From the NCBI GenBank assembly GCA_046331625.1, contig JAXLQL010000001.1, forward strand, positions 372,001-436,000: DNA of 64,000 nt. The letters run 5' to 3'. This document shows positions 33,911 to 43,518 of this stretch, in pieces. Position numbers and translations under genes: made by a program. The notes under the pieces are model-generated. The model worked only from the letters and a program-made list of their open reading frames with translations. It made no database searches and was not told the DNA's origin. Source of the stretch: JAXLQL01 sp046331625. GTDB lineage: Bacteria > Acidobacteriota > Terriglobia > Bryobacterales > Bryobacteraceae. The stretch's first letter is position 1. Each line of letters opens with the position of its first letter.

Positions 33911-35260
33911 GTGGCAAGACAGCTTTTTGGAACGGATGGAATCCGGGGAGTGGCGGGTACGTCTCCGCTTGACCCCAAGACTGTATACGCCGTAGGAGCG
34001 GCCCTGGGAGAGTGGATCAAAGCGCACCCCAAGGCTGTGCCCGCGCCCCAGGTGGTGATCGGCATGGACACGCGCGAGTCGGGCCCATGGATCGCCGAGA
34101 CGGTGGCGGCGGGCCTGGCGTCGCAAGGCGTCACGGCGCGGCTGGCCGGGCTAATTACGACTCCGGGCGTGGCGTACCTGACGCGCATGGGCGACTTCGC
34201 CGCCGGCGTGATGATCTCGGCGTCGCATAATCCGTTCCAGGACAACGGCATCAAAGTCTTTGGGCACAACGGTTACAAGTTCCCAGATGAACAAGAACTC
34301 GAACTCGAGCGAAACATCTTCCGGCTGCTCGCCGAAGGCGTAGCTGAGTCGCGGCTAGCGCTCGAAACCGAAGCCAAGCTCGACGAGCAGTACCTGAGCT
34401 ACCTCGCCTCGACGTTCATCGGATCGCTCTCGGGGCTCCGCCTGGTGATCGACTGCGGCAACGGCGCCGCCGCGCACCTGGGGCCGTCTCTACTGCGAAA
34501 GCTGGGCGCCGAGGTGATCGCGATCGGCTGCGAGCCGAACGGCCGCAACATCAACCTCGACTGTGGCGCACTGCATGTGGACGCTCTCTCTCGCCGCGTG
34601 GTGGCCGAGAAGGCCGACGCGGGCTTCGCCTTCGATGGCGACGCGGACCGCTGCATCGCCGTGGCCGCGAGCGGACAGATCATCGACGGCGACGCCGTGA
34701 TGCTCCTGATCGCGCGGCACCTGAAGTCGCAAGGCAAGCTCACTGGCGGCCGCGTGGTGGCGACCGTGATGTCGAACCTCGGGCTCCAGAAGGCGCTCGA
34801 GACCGAAGGGATCGAACTGGTGCGGACCAGCGTGGGCGACAAGTACGTGCTCGAAGAGATGCTGCGGCTCAACGCAGCCATCGGCGGCGAGCAGTCGGGT
34901 CACGTGATCATGCTGCAGCAGGCGACCACCGGCGACGGACTGCTCACCTCGCTGCGCGTGCTCGAAGTGATGGTGGCTACCGGCAAGAAGATCGACGAGT
35001 TGGTGGGCGGGCTCGACGTGTATCCGCAGACGCTCGTGAATGTGCGGGTGAAGCAGCGGAAGCCGCTGGCCGAACTGGCTGGAGTGAACGCGGCAATCGA
35101 CGCGGTGACGGCGGAACTCGGCAGCGACGGACGGGTGCTGGTGCGCTTCTCGGGTACGGAGCCGCTGGCGCGGGTGATGGTGGAGGGTCCGACGGTGGAA
35201 CGCGTGAAGGCTTATGCGGACCGGATTGCGGATGCGATCCGGGCGGAGTTGGCTGCGTAG
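33911..35260 (+). CDS. glmM: phosphoglucosamine mutase
   Basis: Converts glucosamine-6-phosphate to glucosamine-1-phosphate for peptidoglycan and LPS. The 449-residue enzyme has the N-terminal FGTDGIRGVAG, the phosphoserine loop ISASHNP (S105), the metal loop DGDADRC and the phosphate-binding RFSGTEPLARVMVEG near the end. Starts at GTG 33911, 7 bp after cdaR. Family length matches. Confidence 0.95.
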   Translation: MARQLFGTDGIRGVAGTSPLDPKTVYAVGAALGEWIKAHPKAVPAPQVVIGMDTRESGPWIAETVAAGLASQGVTARLAGLITTPGVAYLTRMGDFAAGVMISASHNPFQDNGIKVFGHNGYKFPDEQELELERNIFRLLAEGVAESRLALETEAKLDEQYLSYLASTFIGSLSGLRLVIDCGNGAAAHLGPSLLRKLGAEVIAIGCEPNGRNINLDCGALHVDALSRRVVAEKADAGFAFDGDADRCIAVAASGQIIDGDAVMLLIARHLKSQGKLTGGRVVATVMSNLGLQKALETEGIELVRTSVGDKYVLEEMLRLNAAIGGEQSGHVIMLQQATTGDGLLTSLRVLEVMVATGKKIDELVGGLDVYPQTLVNVRVKQRKPLAELAGVNAAIDAVTAELGSDGRVLVRFSGTEPLARVMVEGPTVERVKAYADRIADAIRAELAA

Positions 35261-35271
35261 CGGAGGGGTGG

Positions 35272-36318
35272 ATGCGCGCGGTATTGGCGCTGGTCCTGGT
35301 GAAGGGTGCGTTGGCGACCGTTTGCCGGGCTCCTACGGCTTGTGACGAGACGACTCCTGACAAAGTGATCTTCGTCGGCCGCGTGTTGGTGGAGAACGAT
35401 AACAAGAATTTTCTCCCAGCCAGGATGGCAATCGAAGAGAGGATACTCAACGTTCCCTCCGCGCTGAAGGAAATCCGAGTACACACCGGAGCTGGCTGGA
35501 GCCTCGGCACGTCAGTAGCAAAGGGACAACGCTGGGTCGTCATTTCCGGAAAGCCGCCATACGGACCATTCGAAGTCGGCATTAGCGGATGCAGTCCGTC
35601 CTTTCTACTTGACGGAAATGGGCACATGCTCGACGCGGTGAAGAACCAGCTCAAAGGCGGGCCGCCCCGTCTCGTGGGCACTGTCGGGAGGAGCGAAGCA
35701 GGGTACCCACATACGACTCGACTGGCAGGGGTCAAGATAGTTGCGCGCGGCGACGGTGGGTCCTACGAGACGACAACCGACATCCATGGCGCGTATGAGC
35801 TTCGTGGAATCCCGCCAGGGAAGTACGAACTGAGCATATCGAAATCGGGGTTCGTGCCGGGCGCGGAGTTCTTCGGCTGGTTCAACTGGCGTGGGGCAAG
35901 TGGGCCCGAGCTTGTCGGGGAGCGGATATTCAGAGGTAAAGTCGAAGTTCCTGCCGGGCACTGTCAGGTCAAGAACGCAACGATGTTCCCAAACGGGCGT
36001 ATCTCCGGCACAGTTCGAGACCTGCGGGGCAAGCCAGTACGGGGAGTCGACGTCGACGGCCGGGAGATCTCACCCAACGGGGATCGGCACGGCGTACTGT
36101 TCAACACGGCCCGAACTGACGCGAACGGACGCTACACCGCCGGAACCTTGCCGCCGGGTAGGTACACAGTGCAGTTCACATACCGGGATTCATCGGGCAG
36201 GCAAGTCGTCTCCGAGCGGAAGGGCTCCTTCGTGGTTCCCGAGTCCGGCGAAGTCACTGGGATTGATTTCGTTCTGCCTCGTCCGGCGGGGATGGCCAAG
36301 CCTTTTCCTCGTCCATGA
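35272..36318 (+). CDS. secreted NTR-like/carboxypeptidase-regulatory protein, paralogue 1 (short)
   Basis: A 348-residue exported protein, first of three tandem paralogues. After the signal peptide (MRAVLALVLVKGALA) comes an NTR/TIMP-like region with paired cysteines (TVCRAPTACDE, then IFVGRVL and GCSPSFLLDG). Two carboxypeptidase-regulatory beta domains follow (TTTDIHGAYELRGIPPGKYE and TARTDANGRYTAGTLPPGRY). Unlike the next two it ends after GIDFVLPRP and lacks the third domain. Its base composition is lower in GC than the flanking genes. Role unknown; probably cell-surface. Confidence 0.72.
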   Translation: MRAVLALVLVKGALATVCRAPTACDETTPDKVIFVGRVLVENDNKNFLPARMAIEERILNVPSALKEIRVHTGAGWSLGTSVAKGQRWVVISGKPPYGPFEVGISGCSPSFLLDGNGHMLDAVKNQLKGGPPRLVGTVGRSEAGYPHTTRLAGVKIVARGDGGSYETTTDIHGAYELRGIPPGKYELSISKSGFVPGAEFFGWFNWRGASGPELVGERIFRGKVEVPAGHCQVKNATMFPNGRISGTVRDLRGKPVRGVDVDGREISPNGDRHGVLFNTARTDANGRYTAGTLPPGRYTVQFTYRDSSGRQVVSERKGSFVVPESGEVTGIDFVLPRPAGMAKPFPRP

Positions 36319-36406
36319 GTCGGCGTACCCGGTTGAGGATGACGCCTCGTGCAAATCTACTGTCGAAAAGTCGAAACCGGCGAGCGCCCTCGCCAGTCCA
36401 AGCTAC

Positions 36407-37675
36407 ATGCGTGGAGGACTTCTCTTCCTCACCACAGCCTCTCTTCTGACGGCGAGGCTGTGCTTCCCTGAAGACCCATGCCGTGAGGCTGCCGCTGCAG
36501 GTACTGTCGCCTTCATTGGCCACGTGGCCGGCGAGCGCCCATTGCTCTTCCAGCCCAAGTTCAAGATGGTGATCGAGGAAGGGCTACTCGGCTTCCCGGA
36601 AGGGATTCGCGAGGTGTCAGTCACATCGTGCCGCTCGGTGGGCGGCATAGAGCCCGAGACCGGCAAACCATGGGTCGTCTTCGCGAAGTGGAAAGACAGC
36701 GCCCATGCGCTACTCGAGATCCCTCAGTGCTCGCCGAGCTTCGCGCTCCGAGGCGGCGAGCATGTTCTCGATGCTATACGGAATCAGATCCGAGGAGGCG
36801 CTCCGCGACTAGTGGGACACGTGTACCGCAGCGTTCCCCTTTACGGTCACGATGGAACCGTCTCCGGTGTCCGCGTGACGGCGCAGGGCGAGGGCGTATC
36901 TCATCCAGCAGTCACCGACGGATTCGGGCGTTACGAATTTCGCAGCCTGTCTCCCGGACGCTACCGCATGTCGATTTCGAAGCCGGGTCTTTTCGCGGAC
37001 GCCTACAGTTACGCCCATCGCGATGAGCCAGTCGATCTCCGCGAGAACTCGTGCAGCATGCGTGACTTCGGCATGTGGCCAGACGGCCATGTTTCAGGCA
37101 CGGTCCGCGATCTCGCCGGGCGCGGACTGCGAGGAGTGACTGTGGAGGCCTTCGAGAATGTGGGTAACCCCGTGCGAGCCCGTGCCCTTCAAAGCGCCGT
37201 GACCGACGACGCGGGCCATTACACCATACCCGGACTCCCACCGGGCGGCTACGTCATCGGCGTCAACGCCGACGAAGATGTCGATGCCAACGAGTATCCG
37301 CCGACCATGTTCGGCGACGCGGACGCACCAACGATCGTCGCCGTGGGTGAGCCAGGTGAAGTCACGGGAATCGATCTGCTCCTGCCGCCGAAACGGAAGG
37401 CAATCGCGCTTCGTGTGCGCGCCGTCAGGGGCGATGACTCGCCAGCTTCCAATGCGACCGTAGACCTGAGAAACGCGGACGGACGCAAGCGGGCGTCCGA
37501 GGTCACAGACGACAACGGCTGGGCGGAACTGCGCGCGTACGCCGGCGAAGAATACGAGGTCAAGGTAACGCACTGGCGCGACTCGCGATCGAGCGAGGGA
37601 TCGGCGAAAATCAAGATTGAAGAGTCGTCAACGCCGGTGGTGATCCACCTGCGCCGCTCAGAGGAAGATCGATGA
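36407..37675 (+). CDS. secreted NTR-like/carboxypeptidase-regulatory protein, paralogue 2
   Basis: A 422-residue exported protein, chosen start ATG 36407 because the next residues (MRGGLLFLTTASLLTARLC) make a signal peptide; an upstream open stretch looks non-coding. It repeats the layout of paralogue 1 (QCSPSFALRGGEHVLDAIRN, then MWPDGHVSGTVRDLAGRGLR) and adds a third beta domain after IDLLLPPKRKAIALRVRAV. It overlaps paralogue 3 by the ATGA junction. Confidence 0.72.
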   Translation: MRGGLLFLTTASLLTARLCFPEDPCREAAAAGTVAFIGHVAGERPLLFQPKFKMVIEEGLLGFPEGIREVSVTSCRSVGGIEPETGKPWVVFAKWKDSAHALLEIPQCSPSFALRGGEHVLDAIRNQIRGGAPRLVGHVYRSVPLYGHDGTVSGVRVTAQGEGVSHPAVTDGFGRYEFRSLSPGRYRMSISKPGLFADAYSYAHRDEPVDLRENSCSMRDFGMWPDGHVSGTVRDLAGRGLRGVTVEAFENVGNPVRARALQSAVTDDAGHYTIPGLPPGGYVIGVNADEDVDANEYPPTMFGDADAPTIVAVGEPGEVTGIDLLLPPKRKAIALRVRAVRGDDSPASNATVDLRNADGRKRASEVTDDNGWAELRAYAGEEYEVKVTHWRDSRSSEGSAKIKIEESSTPVVIHLRRSEEDR

Positions 37676-38913
37676 GGATCTCTTTATTCTTGATCGCTGC
37701 GCCGGTTCTCGCCTGCACTTGCCCTCCGGCGGGCGACCTATGTTCGGCCGCGATGAACGGGACCGTGTTCGTCGGGCGCGTGATCGGCGATGGGTCAGGG
37801 CAGGAATTCGTCCGTTTTCCGGCAAGCCTCGTAGTAGAGGAAGCGCTACGCGACTCACCTCAGCCGGAGTCACGCGTCGTCGTCTCGACCCTCCCCTGCC
37901 AACTCCATTTCCGCGCTGGCGAACGTTACGTAGTCTATGCCTCCAAGGGGACCCAGGCCGGCGAGTATGCGATGCCCGCGTGCTCTCCAACGTTTCCCGT
38001 TCATGGGAACGAACGAATTCTCGAAGCCCTTCGCCACCAAGCGCGCGGCGGACCACCGAGAATCCTCGGCCGCGTCTACGAATGGCCGGGAAGGAACAGT
38101 CTCGCGGCCGCTTCCGTGCTAGCCATCGGCCCATCCGGATCGCTCGAAACGGCGAGTGATGGAGACGGATGGTACGAATACCGTAGTCTTCTTCCAGGCC
38201 GCTACAACATCACCGTGTCGAAGCCTGGCTTCGTACCCGACGAGGAGTTCAACAAGCAAACGGCAGACGGCCGGGAAGCACCGGTTTCCGGCCAGATCGA
38301 TCTGGGTGCACGCGGCTGCGCGATCCGATACTTCGCAATGTGGCCGGATGGGCGAATCTCGGGTCACGTTCGGGGAGTGGATGGGCGGCCTGTCGCCGGA
38401 CTAACGGTCGAGGTCTTCCGCGTTGAAGGCGCCTACGTCCATACCGATCCGGCCGGCTCCTCGCCAACCGGTTCCGGTGGCCATTACGAGATTCGGCGAC
38501 TTCCGCGCGGCGAGTATGCGGTTGGGGTGAACGCATCCTCAAATGCCGACGCAACACCCTACCCGCCGACCTTGCGCGCCCAGCACGTGCAACTGGCCAC
38601 GAGCGCAGCGATCACCGGAGTCGACCTGGTGCTGCCGCCCAAGCGCATCGCTTCCTCCCTCTCGATCCAGGTGCTCCACCCGAGCGGCCGCGCGATACCC
38701 AAAGCTTACGTGACACTGATGGATCGCGACGGACGAATACGCTGGTACCGGGAAGATGCGACCGATGCGAATGGCCGCGTCCAGATTCCCGTCTACGTTG
38801 GCGAGAAATACACACTTTCGATCCAGGCTCACAGTGACAACGCGTCATTGACACGCACCCTGGAGGTCGAAGGCTCGCCCAGGCCCCAGACGTTCACAAC
38901 TCAACTCGAGTAA
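37672..38913 (+). CDS. secreted NTR-like/carboxypeptidase-regulatory protein, paralogue 3
   Basis: A 413-residue exported protein. The mature start ACTCPPAGDLC and VFVGRVIGDG are typical of bacterial NTR/TIMP-like domains with disulfides; PACSPTFPVHGN closes that part. Two regulatory beta domains (YEYRSLLPGRYNITVSKPGF and YEIRRLPRGEYAVGV) and a third Ig-like region follow. MWPDGRISGHVRGVDGRPV matches the MWPDG motif of the other copies. Translation is coupled to paralogue 2. Confidence 0.75.
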   Translation: MRISLFLIAAPVLACTCPPAGDLCSAAMNGTVFVGRVIGDGSGQEFVRFPASLVVEEALRDSPQPESRVVVSTLPCQLHFRAGERYVVYASKGTQAGEYAMPACSPTFPVHGNERILEALRHQARGGPPRILGRVYEWPGRNSLAAASVLAIGPSGSLETASDGDGWYEYRSLLPGRYNITVSKPGFVPDEEFNKQTADGREAPVSGQIDLGARGCAIRYFAMWPDGRISGHVRGVDGRPVAGLTVEVFRVEGAYVHTDPAGSSPTGSGGHYEIRRLPRGEYAVGVNASSNADATPYPPTLRAQHVQLATSAAITGVDLVLPPKRIASSLSIQVLHPSGRAIPKAYVTLMDRDGRIRWYREDATDANGRVQIPVYVGEKYTLSIQAHSDNASLTRTLEVEGSPRPQTFTTQLE

Positions 38914-38921
38914 CGGCGCAA

Positions 38922-40184
38922 CTACTTCAACCGCCCCGCCTGAAAATCAATCATCGCCCGCTGCGCCAAGTAGTCGTACCGCGCCGCCGTGTTGCGGATC
39001 TCCGCCGCCGTCTGATTGAGTTGAGCCTGGCTCAACTCCACGATCGAACTCAGCCCCAGCGCGTACCGCTCCTGCGCCAAGTCCGCCGAAAGCTTCGCCT
39101 GTTCGAGCAGTTGCGCCGTCACCGCGATCCGCTCGAACGCCGTCTGTCCGTTGGTCACCGCCACCGTCACCTCGCGCGCGATCTGACCCTCGAGATCGCG
39201 AATCCGCTGGTCGATCGCCTGCACGCGCAACTCGGCCTCGCGGCGGCGCGCCTGGAAGAGTCCGCCATTGAACACCGGAATGTTCAAGTTGATCGCCGCC
39301 GCGGCATAGCGATTCTTCAGCCGGTCATCGTGCACCGGAGCCACGCCCGCAGCCCCGAGCGCCGAAAGCGTGGGCAACGTCAACTTCCGTTCCGCGATCA
39401 ACTGCGTCGCCGCTGCCTGCCGCTCCGTCCGAAGCGACGTCAGCTCCGCCCGGTTCTGTTTCGCCTCGGCGATCAGCGCCTCGGCCGCCGGAGGAGCTTC
39501 GCCCAGCGCCGGAACATCTTCGAGCTCGAATGTTTGCGGCGTGGCGAACCCGAGCACCAGCGACAGGTCGGCCATCGCCTGCAACCGCTCGTTGCGAGCC
39601 GCGAGTACGGTCAGCTTCGCCTCGGACAAGTTCACCTGCGCGAACGTCACATCCAGTGTCGACTTCAGGTTGCTCTTCGCCAGTGCCGTCACCTGTTCCA
39701 CGGCCACGCCACGCGACTTCTCGGTCTCCTCGGCCACACGCAGGACGCCCATCGCCCGCAGCGCGGAGTAATAGGCTCGATGCACGGCCAGCACCACTTG
39801 CGCCTGCAACGCCTCGATCGCCTCCTGCTGCGACCGCGCGCGAAGCCGTGTGCTCTGCACCAGGTTCGCCGTGCGTCCGAAATCGGTGATGAGTTGGCCG
39901 AACGATGCACCGGCCGCATAGCGATTGAAGATGATCGGATTATTCAAGCCACCGGCGGCAATGCGGCTATCGGTGGTAGCGCCGGCAGCAGTGGTGTTGG
40001 CGAAGATCGCCGGATACAACCCCGAGCGGACCTCGTTCACCACCTCCTGCGACACCATGGCGTTGATTCGATCGATCGCCAGCCGAGGATTGCTTTTGAG
40101 CGCGATCGCCACCGCGCTATCGAGCGTCAGCTTCTGCTGCCCCGCCGCGGGCAGACATAGCAGCACGGCAATCCAGGCCCTCAT
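38922..40184 (-). CDS. TolC-family outer membrane efflux protein
   Basis: A 420-residue outer-membrane channel with a 15-residue signal peptide. It has the paired OEP repeats: LTLDSAVAIALKSNPRLAI at the start and AELRVQAIDQRIRDLEGQIA with long coiled-coil helices further on. It forms the exit duct for the RND pump encoded upstream. ATG 40184 has the best ribosome site in the window (GAGGAGGTGG), carried in the vestigial minicistron that ends on it. Confidence 0.88.
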   Translation of the reverse strand: MRAWIAVLLCLPAAGQQKLTLDSAVAIALKSNPRLAIDRINAMVSQEVVNEVRSGLYPAIFANTTAAGATTDSRIAAGGLNNPIIFNRYAAGASFGQLITDFGRTANLVQSTRLRARSQQEAIEALQAQVVLAVHRAYYSALRAMGVLRVAEETEKSRGVAVEQVTALAKSNLKSTLDVTFAQVNLSEAKLTVLAARNERLQAMADLSLVLGFATPQTFELEDVPALGEAPPAAEALIAEAKQNRAELTSLRTERQAAATQLIAERKLTLPTLSALGAAGVAPVHDDRLKNRYAAAAINLNIPVFNGGLFQARRREAELRVQAIDQRIRDLEGQIAREVTVAVTNGQTAFERIAVTAQLLEQAKLSADLAQERYALGLSSIVELSQAQLNQTAAEIRNTAARYDYLAQRAMIDFQAGRLK

Positions 40185-40408
40185 GTCACCACCTCCTCTC
40201 GCTGGTGGAGGAGTGTCGCGCGACCCAGGGGAGCGTAGGCTTCGCTGCCCTCGCGAAGCTTCCGCGCCACCGGCAGTAGCCCGATCAACGTCGTGAGTGA
40301 CGTTGTTAGCACCGATCGCATATTGATCCGGCACGAGCTCACCACCGCTTCGAGCGCAGGCATTTTCTCAATTTGCCAGTGGGAAACATCCTCCGTCTGA
40401 GCTCTCAT
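40181..40408 (-). pseudogene. vestigial 75-codon fragment of a second RND pump
   Basis: An open frame runs from ATG 40408, overlapping the RND gene stop, to TGA 40181, overlapping the tolC ATG. After a novel start (MRAQTEDVSHWQIE) it repeats the pump's own C terminus: KMPALEAVVSSCRINMRSVL and EGSEAYAPL, with about 20 residues missing before LLHQREEVVT (pump: LLIYRREKVAA). It is the relic of a lost tandem RND gene and now mainly links translation of pump and TolC. Confidence 0.75.
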
Positions 40409-43400
40409 GCCGCCACCTTCTCTCGCCGGTATATGAGCAGGTACGCCGCAGGCACGATCAACACCGTGGAAAACAACGACGCCGTCAGTCCACCCAAGAT
40501 CGCGCGAGCCAGCGGCGCATAGGCTTCGCTGCCTTCGCCCATCTTCAACGCCATCGGCAACAGTCCAATCAACGTGGCGAGCGACGTCATCAGCACCGGC
40601 CGCATGCGGATCCGGCACGAGCTCACCACAGCTTCGAGCGCGGGCATCTTCTCCCGCTGCCGGTGCGCGAACTCCACGATCAGAATGCTGTTCGACACCA
40701 CGATCCCCACCAGCATCACCACTCCCATCAGCGACATCACGTTGAGCGAAGTTCCCGTCAATGTGAGCGTCGCCAGCACGCCGGCAAGCCCGGGCGGAAT
40801 CGCCAGCAGAATGATCACCGGATCGATGAACGAGCGGAACTGCGCCACCAGAATCAGGTAAAGCAGCACCACCGACAAGATCAACCCCACGCCGAAACTC
40901 GAGAAGGAACGCTGCATGCCTTCCACCATTCCGCGCACGTCCACACGCATACCGCGCGACAACTTGGTCCCGCGCACGATCCGATCCACCGCCGCGCTCA
41001 ACCGGCCCAAGTCCTCACCATCGGGACGCACCAGTACATCGATCATGCGGCGAAGTTGGTAGCGATCCACTTCGGTCGGCGCCGTCGTGCGCGCGATATC
41101 GCTCACCGCTCCCAACCGCGCTGGCGCAGGCTGTCCCGGAGCCCGCAACGGAATGGCGCGAAAATCCTCGAGCGTGCGCAGCGACTGTTCGGGATACTGC
41201 ACCGTTAGCAGGTAATCCGTGCCGGTTTTCGGATCCACCCAGTAGCTTGGCGCGATCATTTGGTTCGACGTAAGCGCGGTGATCACGTTCTGCACCACTT
41301 CGCGCGAAGTCAAGCCCAGTTTGCCCGCGCGCATGCGGTCCACTTCCACGTTGAGCGCCGGATAGTCCATGTCTTGCGGGATGAATACGTCGGCTACGCC
41401 AGGCAAGCCGCGCACCTTGTTGGCGATGTCGGCGGCCACGCGGAAATCGTCAGCAAGATTCGTGCCGCTCACCTGAATGTCGAGGGGCGCGGGCATCCCC
41501 ATGTTCAACACGGCATCCACCAAGCCGCCCGATTGGAAGAACGTGGTCAACTGCGGCATGTCGTGAGCCAGCCGCCGGCGCACGCGAGCCATGTATTCGA
41601 AGCTGCTCGCCTTGTGGCCGTCTTTGAGCTCCACCTGCAGGAATCCGGTGTGCGGCGCCGAGTTGCTCGTGTAGATGGCTGAGAAGTCGGGTGTGACGCC
41701 GATGTTCGCGACGGTCATTTCGAGTTCCCGCGGCGGAATCTCCTCGCGCACGATCTGCTCCACGTGCGCCATCTCGTCCTCGGTGGCGGTGAGCCGTGTA
41801 CCTGACGCAGCCTTCATGCTAACCATGAACTGTCCCGCGTCAGTTTGCGGAAAAAAGGCGAGATCGAGCCGCGGCCACAGCACCGCTGACGAGGCACACA
41901 GAGCGAGGATCGCCAACACGGTGACTACAGGAAGGCGGAGCAGCAGTTCCACCGTGACCTGATAGAGATCCAGAAACTTTTCGAACCAGCGGTTGAACCA
42001 TGTGAGCCACAGCTCACCGAGCGTCTTCCGGTGATGCCCCTCCAGCTGATGCGCCTTCAGAAACCGCGCGCAGAATAGCGGAACCACGGTCATCGCCACG
42101 AAGTACGACGCGAACATCGCCAGCACCACCGCCAGCGCCAACGCGCTGAACAGGAACCGGCTCACTCCGTAGAGCAACGTCACGGGAAAGAAGACCACAA
42201 CCGTGGTGAGCGTGGCCGCCAGCACCGGCAGCGTCACCTCGCGACCGCCCTGTTCAGCCGCCGCGTCGCTCGCGCCGCCCATTTCGAGATACCGGTGGAT
42301 GTTCTCGAGCACCACCACCGAGTTGTCGATGAGCCGTGAGAACGCGAGCGCCAACCCGCCCAGCACCATGGAATTAATGGTGCCGCCACCGAGCGACAGG
42401 CAGAAGAACGTGGTCAGCACCGAGAGGGGGATCGAGAAGAACACCGCCACCGTGGCGCGAAAGCTTCCCAGAAAAATCAGAATCAACAGCGACGTGAGCG
42501 CCAAGCCGAGCACGCCTTCGTGGATCAGCGTCTCAATGGCGGTCTTGACGAATTTCGACTGGTCAAACACCACCCGCGCCTTCAACTGCTCGGGCACGTC
42601 GGTGAGCTTGCTCACGGCATCGCGGATGCCATCCACGATCGCGATCGTGTTCGAGTCGCCGCCTTGCCGCAGCACAGGCGAGTAAACGCTGCGATCGCCG
42701 TTCACCCGCACAAGATTCGTCTGGATCTGCGCGGCGTCTTTGGCTACGCCGATGTCGGCCACGCGCACGGGGGCTGCGCCGGTGACCTTGATGGGAACTT
42801 CGTTCAGTTCCTTCATCGTGTTCACCTGGCTGTTGATGTACATGGTGTAGTCGAGCCGGCCGATTGGCAGGTCGCCGGCCGGCAGGATGAGGTTCGTCTC
42901 GTTCACTGACCGCACCACGTCCATCAGGCTCAACTGATGCGCTTCGAGTTTCAGCGGGTCGGCGTAGATCATGATCTGCCGGTACTTGCCGCCGAACGGC
43001 TGCGGAACAGATGCGCCGTTCACCACCGCCAACTGATTCCGCACGTTGTACTGCGCCAGATCGCGGACCATCACTTCGTCGAGCCCTTCGCCTTCGAGCG
43101 CCACCAGACACACCGGGAAGCTCGAAGCGTCGAACTTCAGCACCACTGGCGGCAACGTGCCTTGCGGGAGACGGCGCAGGTTGGCCATAGCGAGGTTAGA
43201 AATGGACGAGACCACCAGATCCGGATCCATGCCCGGCTGAAAGTAGACCTTGATCAAACTCACACCTGGCCGCGAGCGCGACTCGATATGTTCCACTCCG
43301 CTAGCCAGCGTGAAGAAGCGCTCGAAGCGGCTGGTGATGCTCGCCTCGATCTGCTCCGGAGGCATGCCGTTGTAGAACGTAGCCACCACCACCACGGGGA

Positions 43401-43518
43401 TGCGGACCGGCGGGAACATGTCCACCGGCATCCGCGACACCGCCGTGAATCCCAGCACGGCAATGATCAGGCAGCAGACGATGATGAAGTACGGCGTCCG
43501 GATCGCGAAGCGCGACAT
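40405..43518 (-). CDS. RND efflux pump, inner-membrane subunit
   Basis: A 1037-residue AcrB/CzcA-like pump with 12 expected membrane helices and two large periplasmic loops. The N terminus IRTPYFIIVCCLIIAVLGF and VDMFPPVRIPVVVV are typical. In helix 4 the usual Asp-Asp pair is Asp-Asn (SRLIDNSVVVLENI), and in helix 10 the usual Lys is Ser (VVSNSILIVEFA), so proton relay must differ from AcrB. ATG 43518 shares one base with the stop of the membrane fusion gene. With its partners it should export small hydrophobic compounds or metals; substrate unknown. Confidence 0.9.
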   Translation of the reverse strand: MSRFAIRTPYFIIVCCLIIAVLGFTAVSRMPVDMFPPVRIPVVVVATFYNGMPPEQIEASITSRFERFFTLASGVEHIESRSRPGVSLIKVYFQPGMDPDLVVSSISNLAMANLRRLPQGTLPPVVLKFDASSFPVCLVALEGEGLDEVMVRDLAQYNVRNQLAVVNGASVPQPFGGKYRQIMIYADPLKLEAHQLSLMDVVRSVNETNLILPAGDLPIGRLDYTMYINSQVNTMKELNEVPIKVTGAAPVRVADIGVAKDAAQIQTNLVRVNGDRSVYSPVLRQGGDSNTIAIVDGIRDAVSKLTDVPEQLKARVVFDQSKFVKTAIETLIHEGVLGLALTSLLILIFLGSFRATVAVFFSIPLSVLTTFFCLSLGGGTINSMVLGGLALAFSRLIDNSVVVLENIHRYLEMGGASDAAAEQGGREVTLPVLAATLTTVVVFFPVTLLYGVSRFLFSALALAVVLAMFASYFVAMTVVPLFCARFLKAHQLEGHHRKTLGELWLTWFNRWFEKFLDLYQVTVELLLRLPVVTVLAILALCASSAVLWPRLDLAFFPQTDAGQFMVSMKAASGTRLTATEDEMAHVEQIVREEIPPRELEMTVANIGVTPDFSAIYTSNSAPHTGFLQVELKDGHKASSFEYMARVRRRLAHDMPQLTTFFQSGGLVDAVLNMGMPAPLDIQVSGTNLADDFRVAADIANKVRGLPGVADVFIPQDMDYPALNVEVDRMRAGKLGLTSREVVQNVITALTSNQMIAPSYWVDPKTGTDYLLTVQYPEQSLRTLEDFRAIPLRAPGQPAPARLGAVSDIARTTAPTEVDRYQLRRMIDVLVRPDGEDLGRLSAAVDRIVRGTKLSRGMRVDVRGMVEGMQRSFSSFGVGLILSVVLLYLILVAQFRSFIDPVIILLAIPPGLAGVLATLTLTGTSLNVMSLMGVVMLVGIVVSNSILIVEFAHRQREKMPALEAVVSSCRIRMRPVLMTSLATLIGLLPMALKMGEGSEAYAPLARAILGGLTASLFSTVLIVPAAYLLIYRREKVAA

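Noticed and set aside
35891..36406. An upstream extension of paralogue 2, overlapping paralogue 1
   Set aside because: Its residues have no similarity to the family; the signal peptide begins only at 36407.
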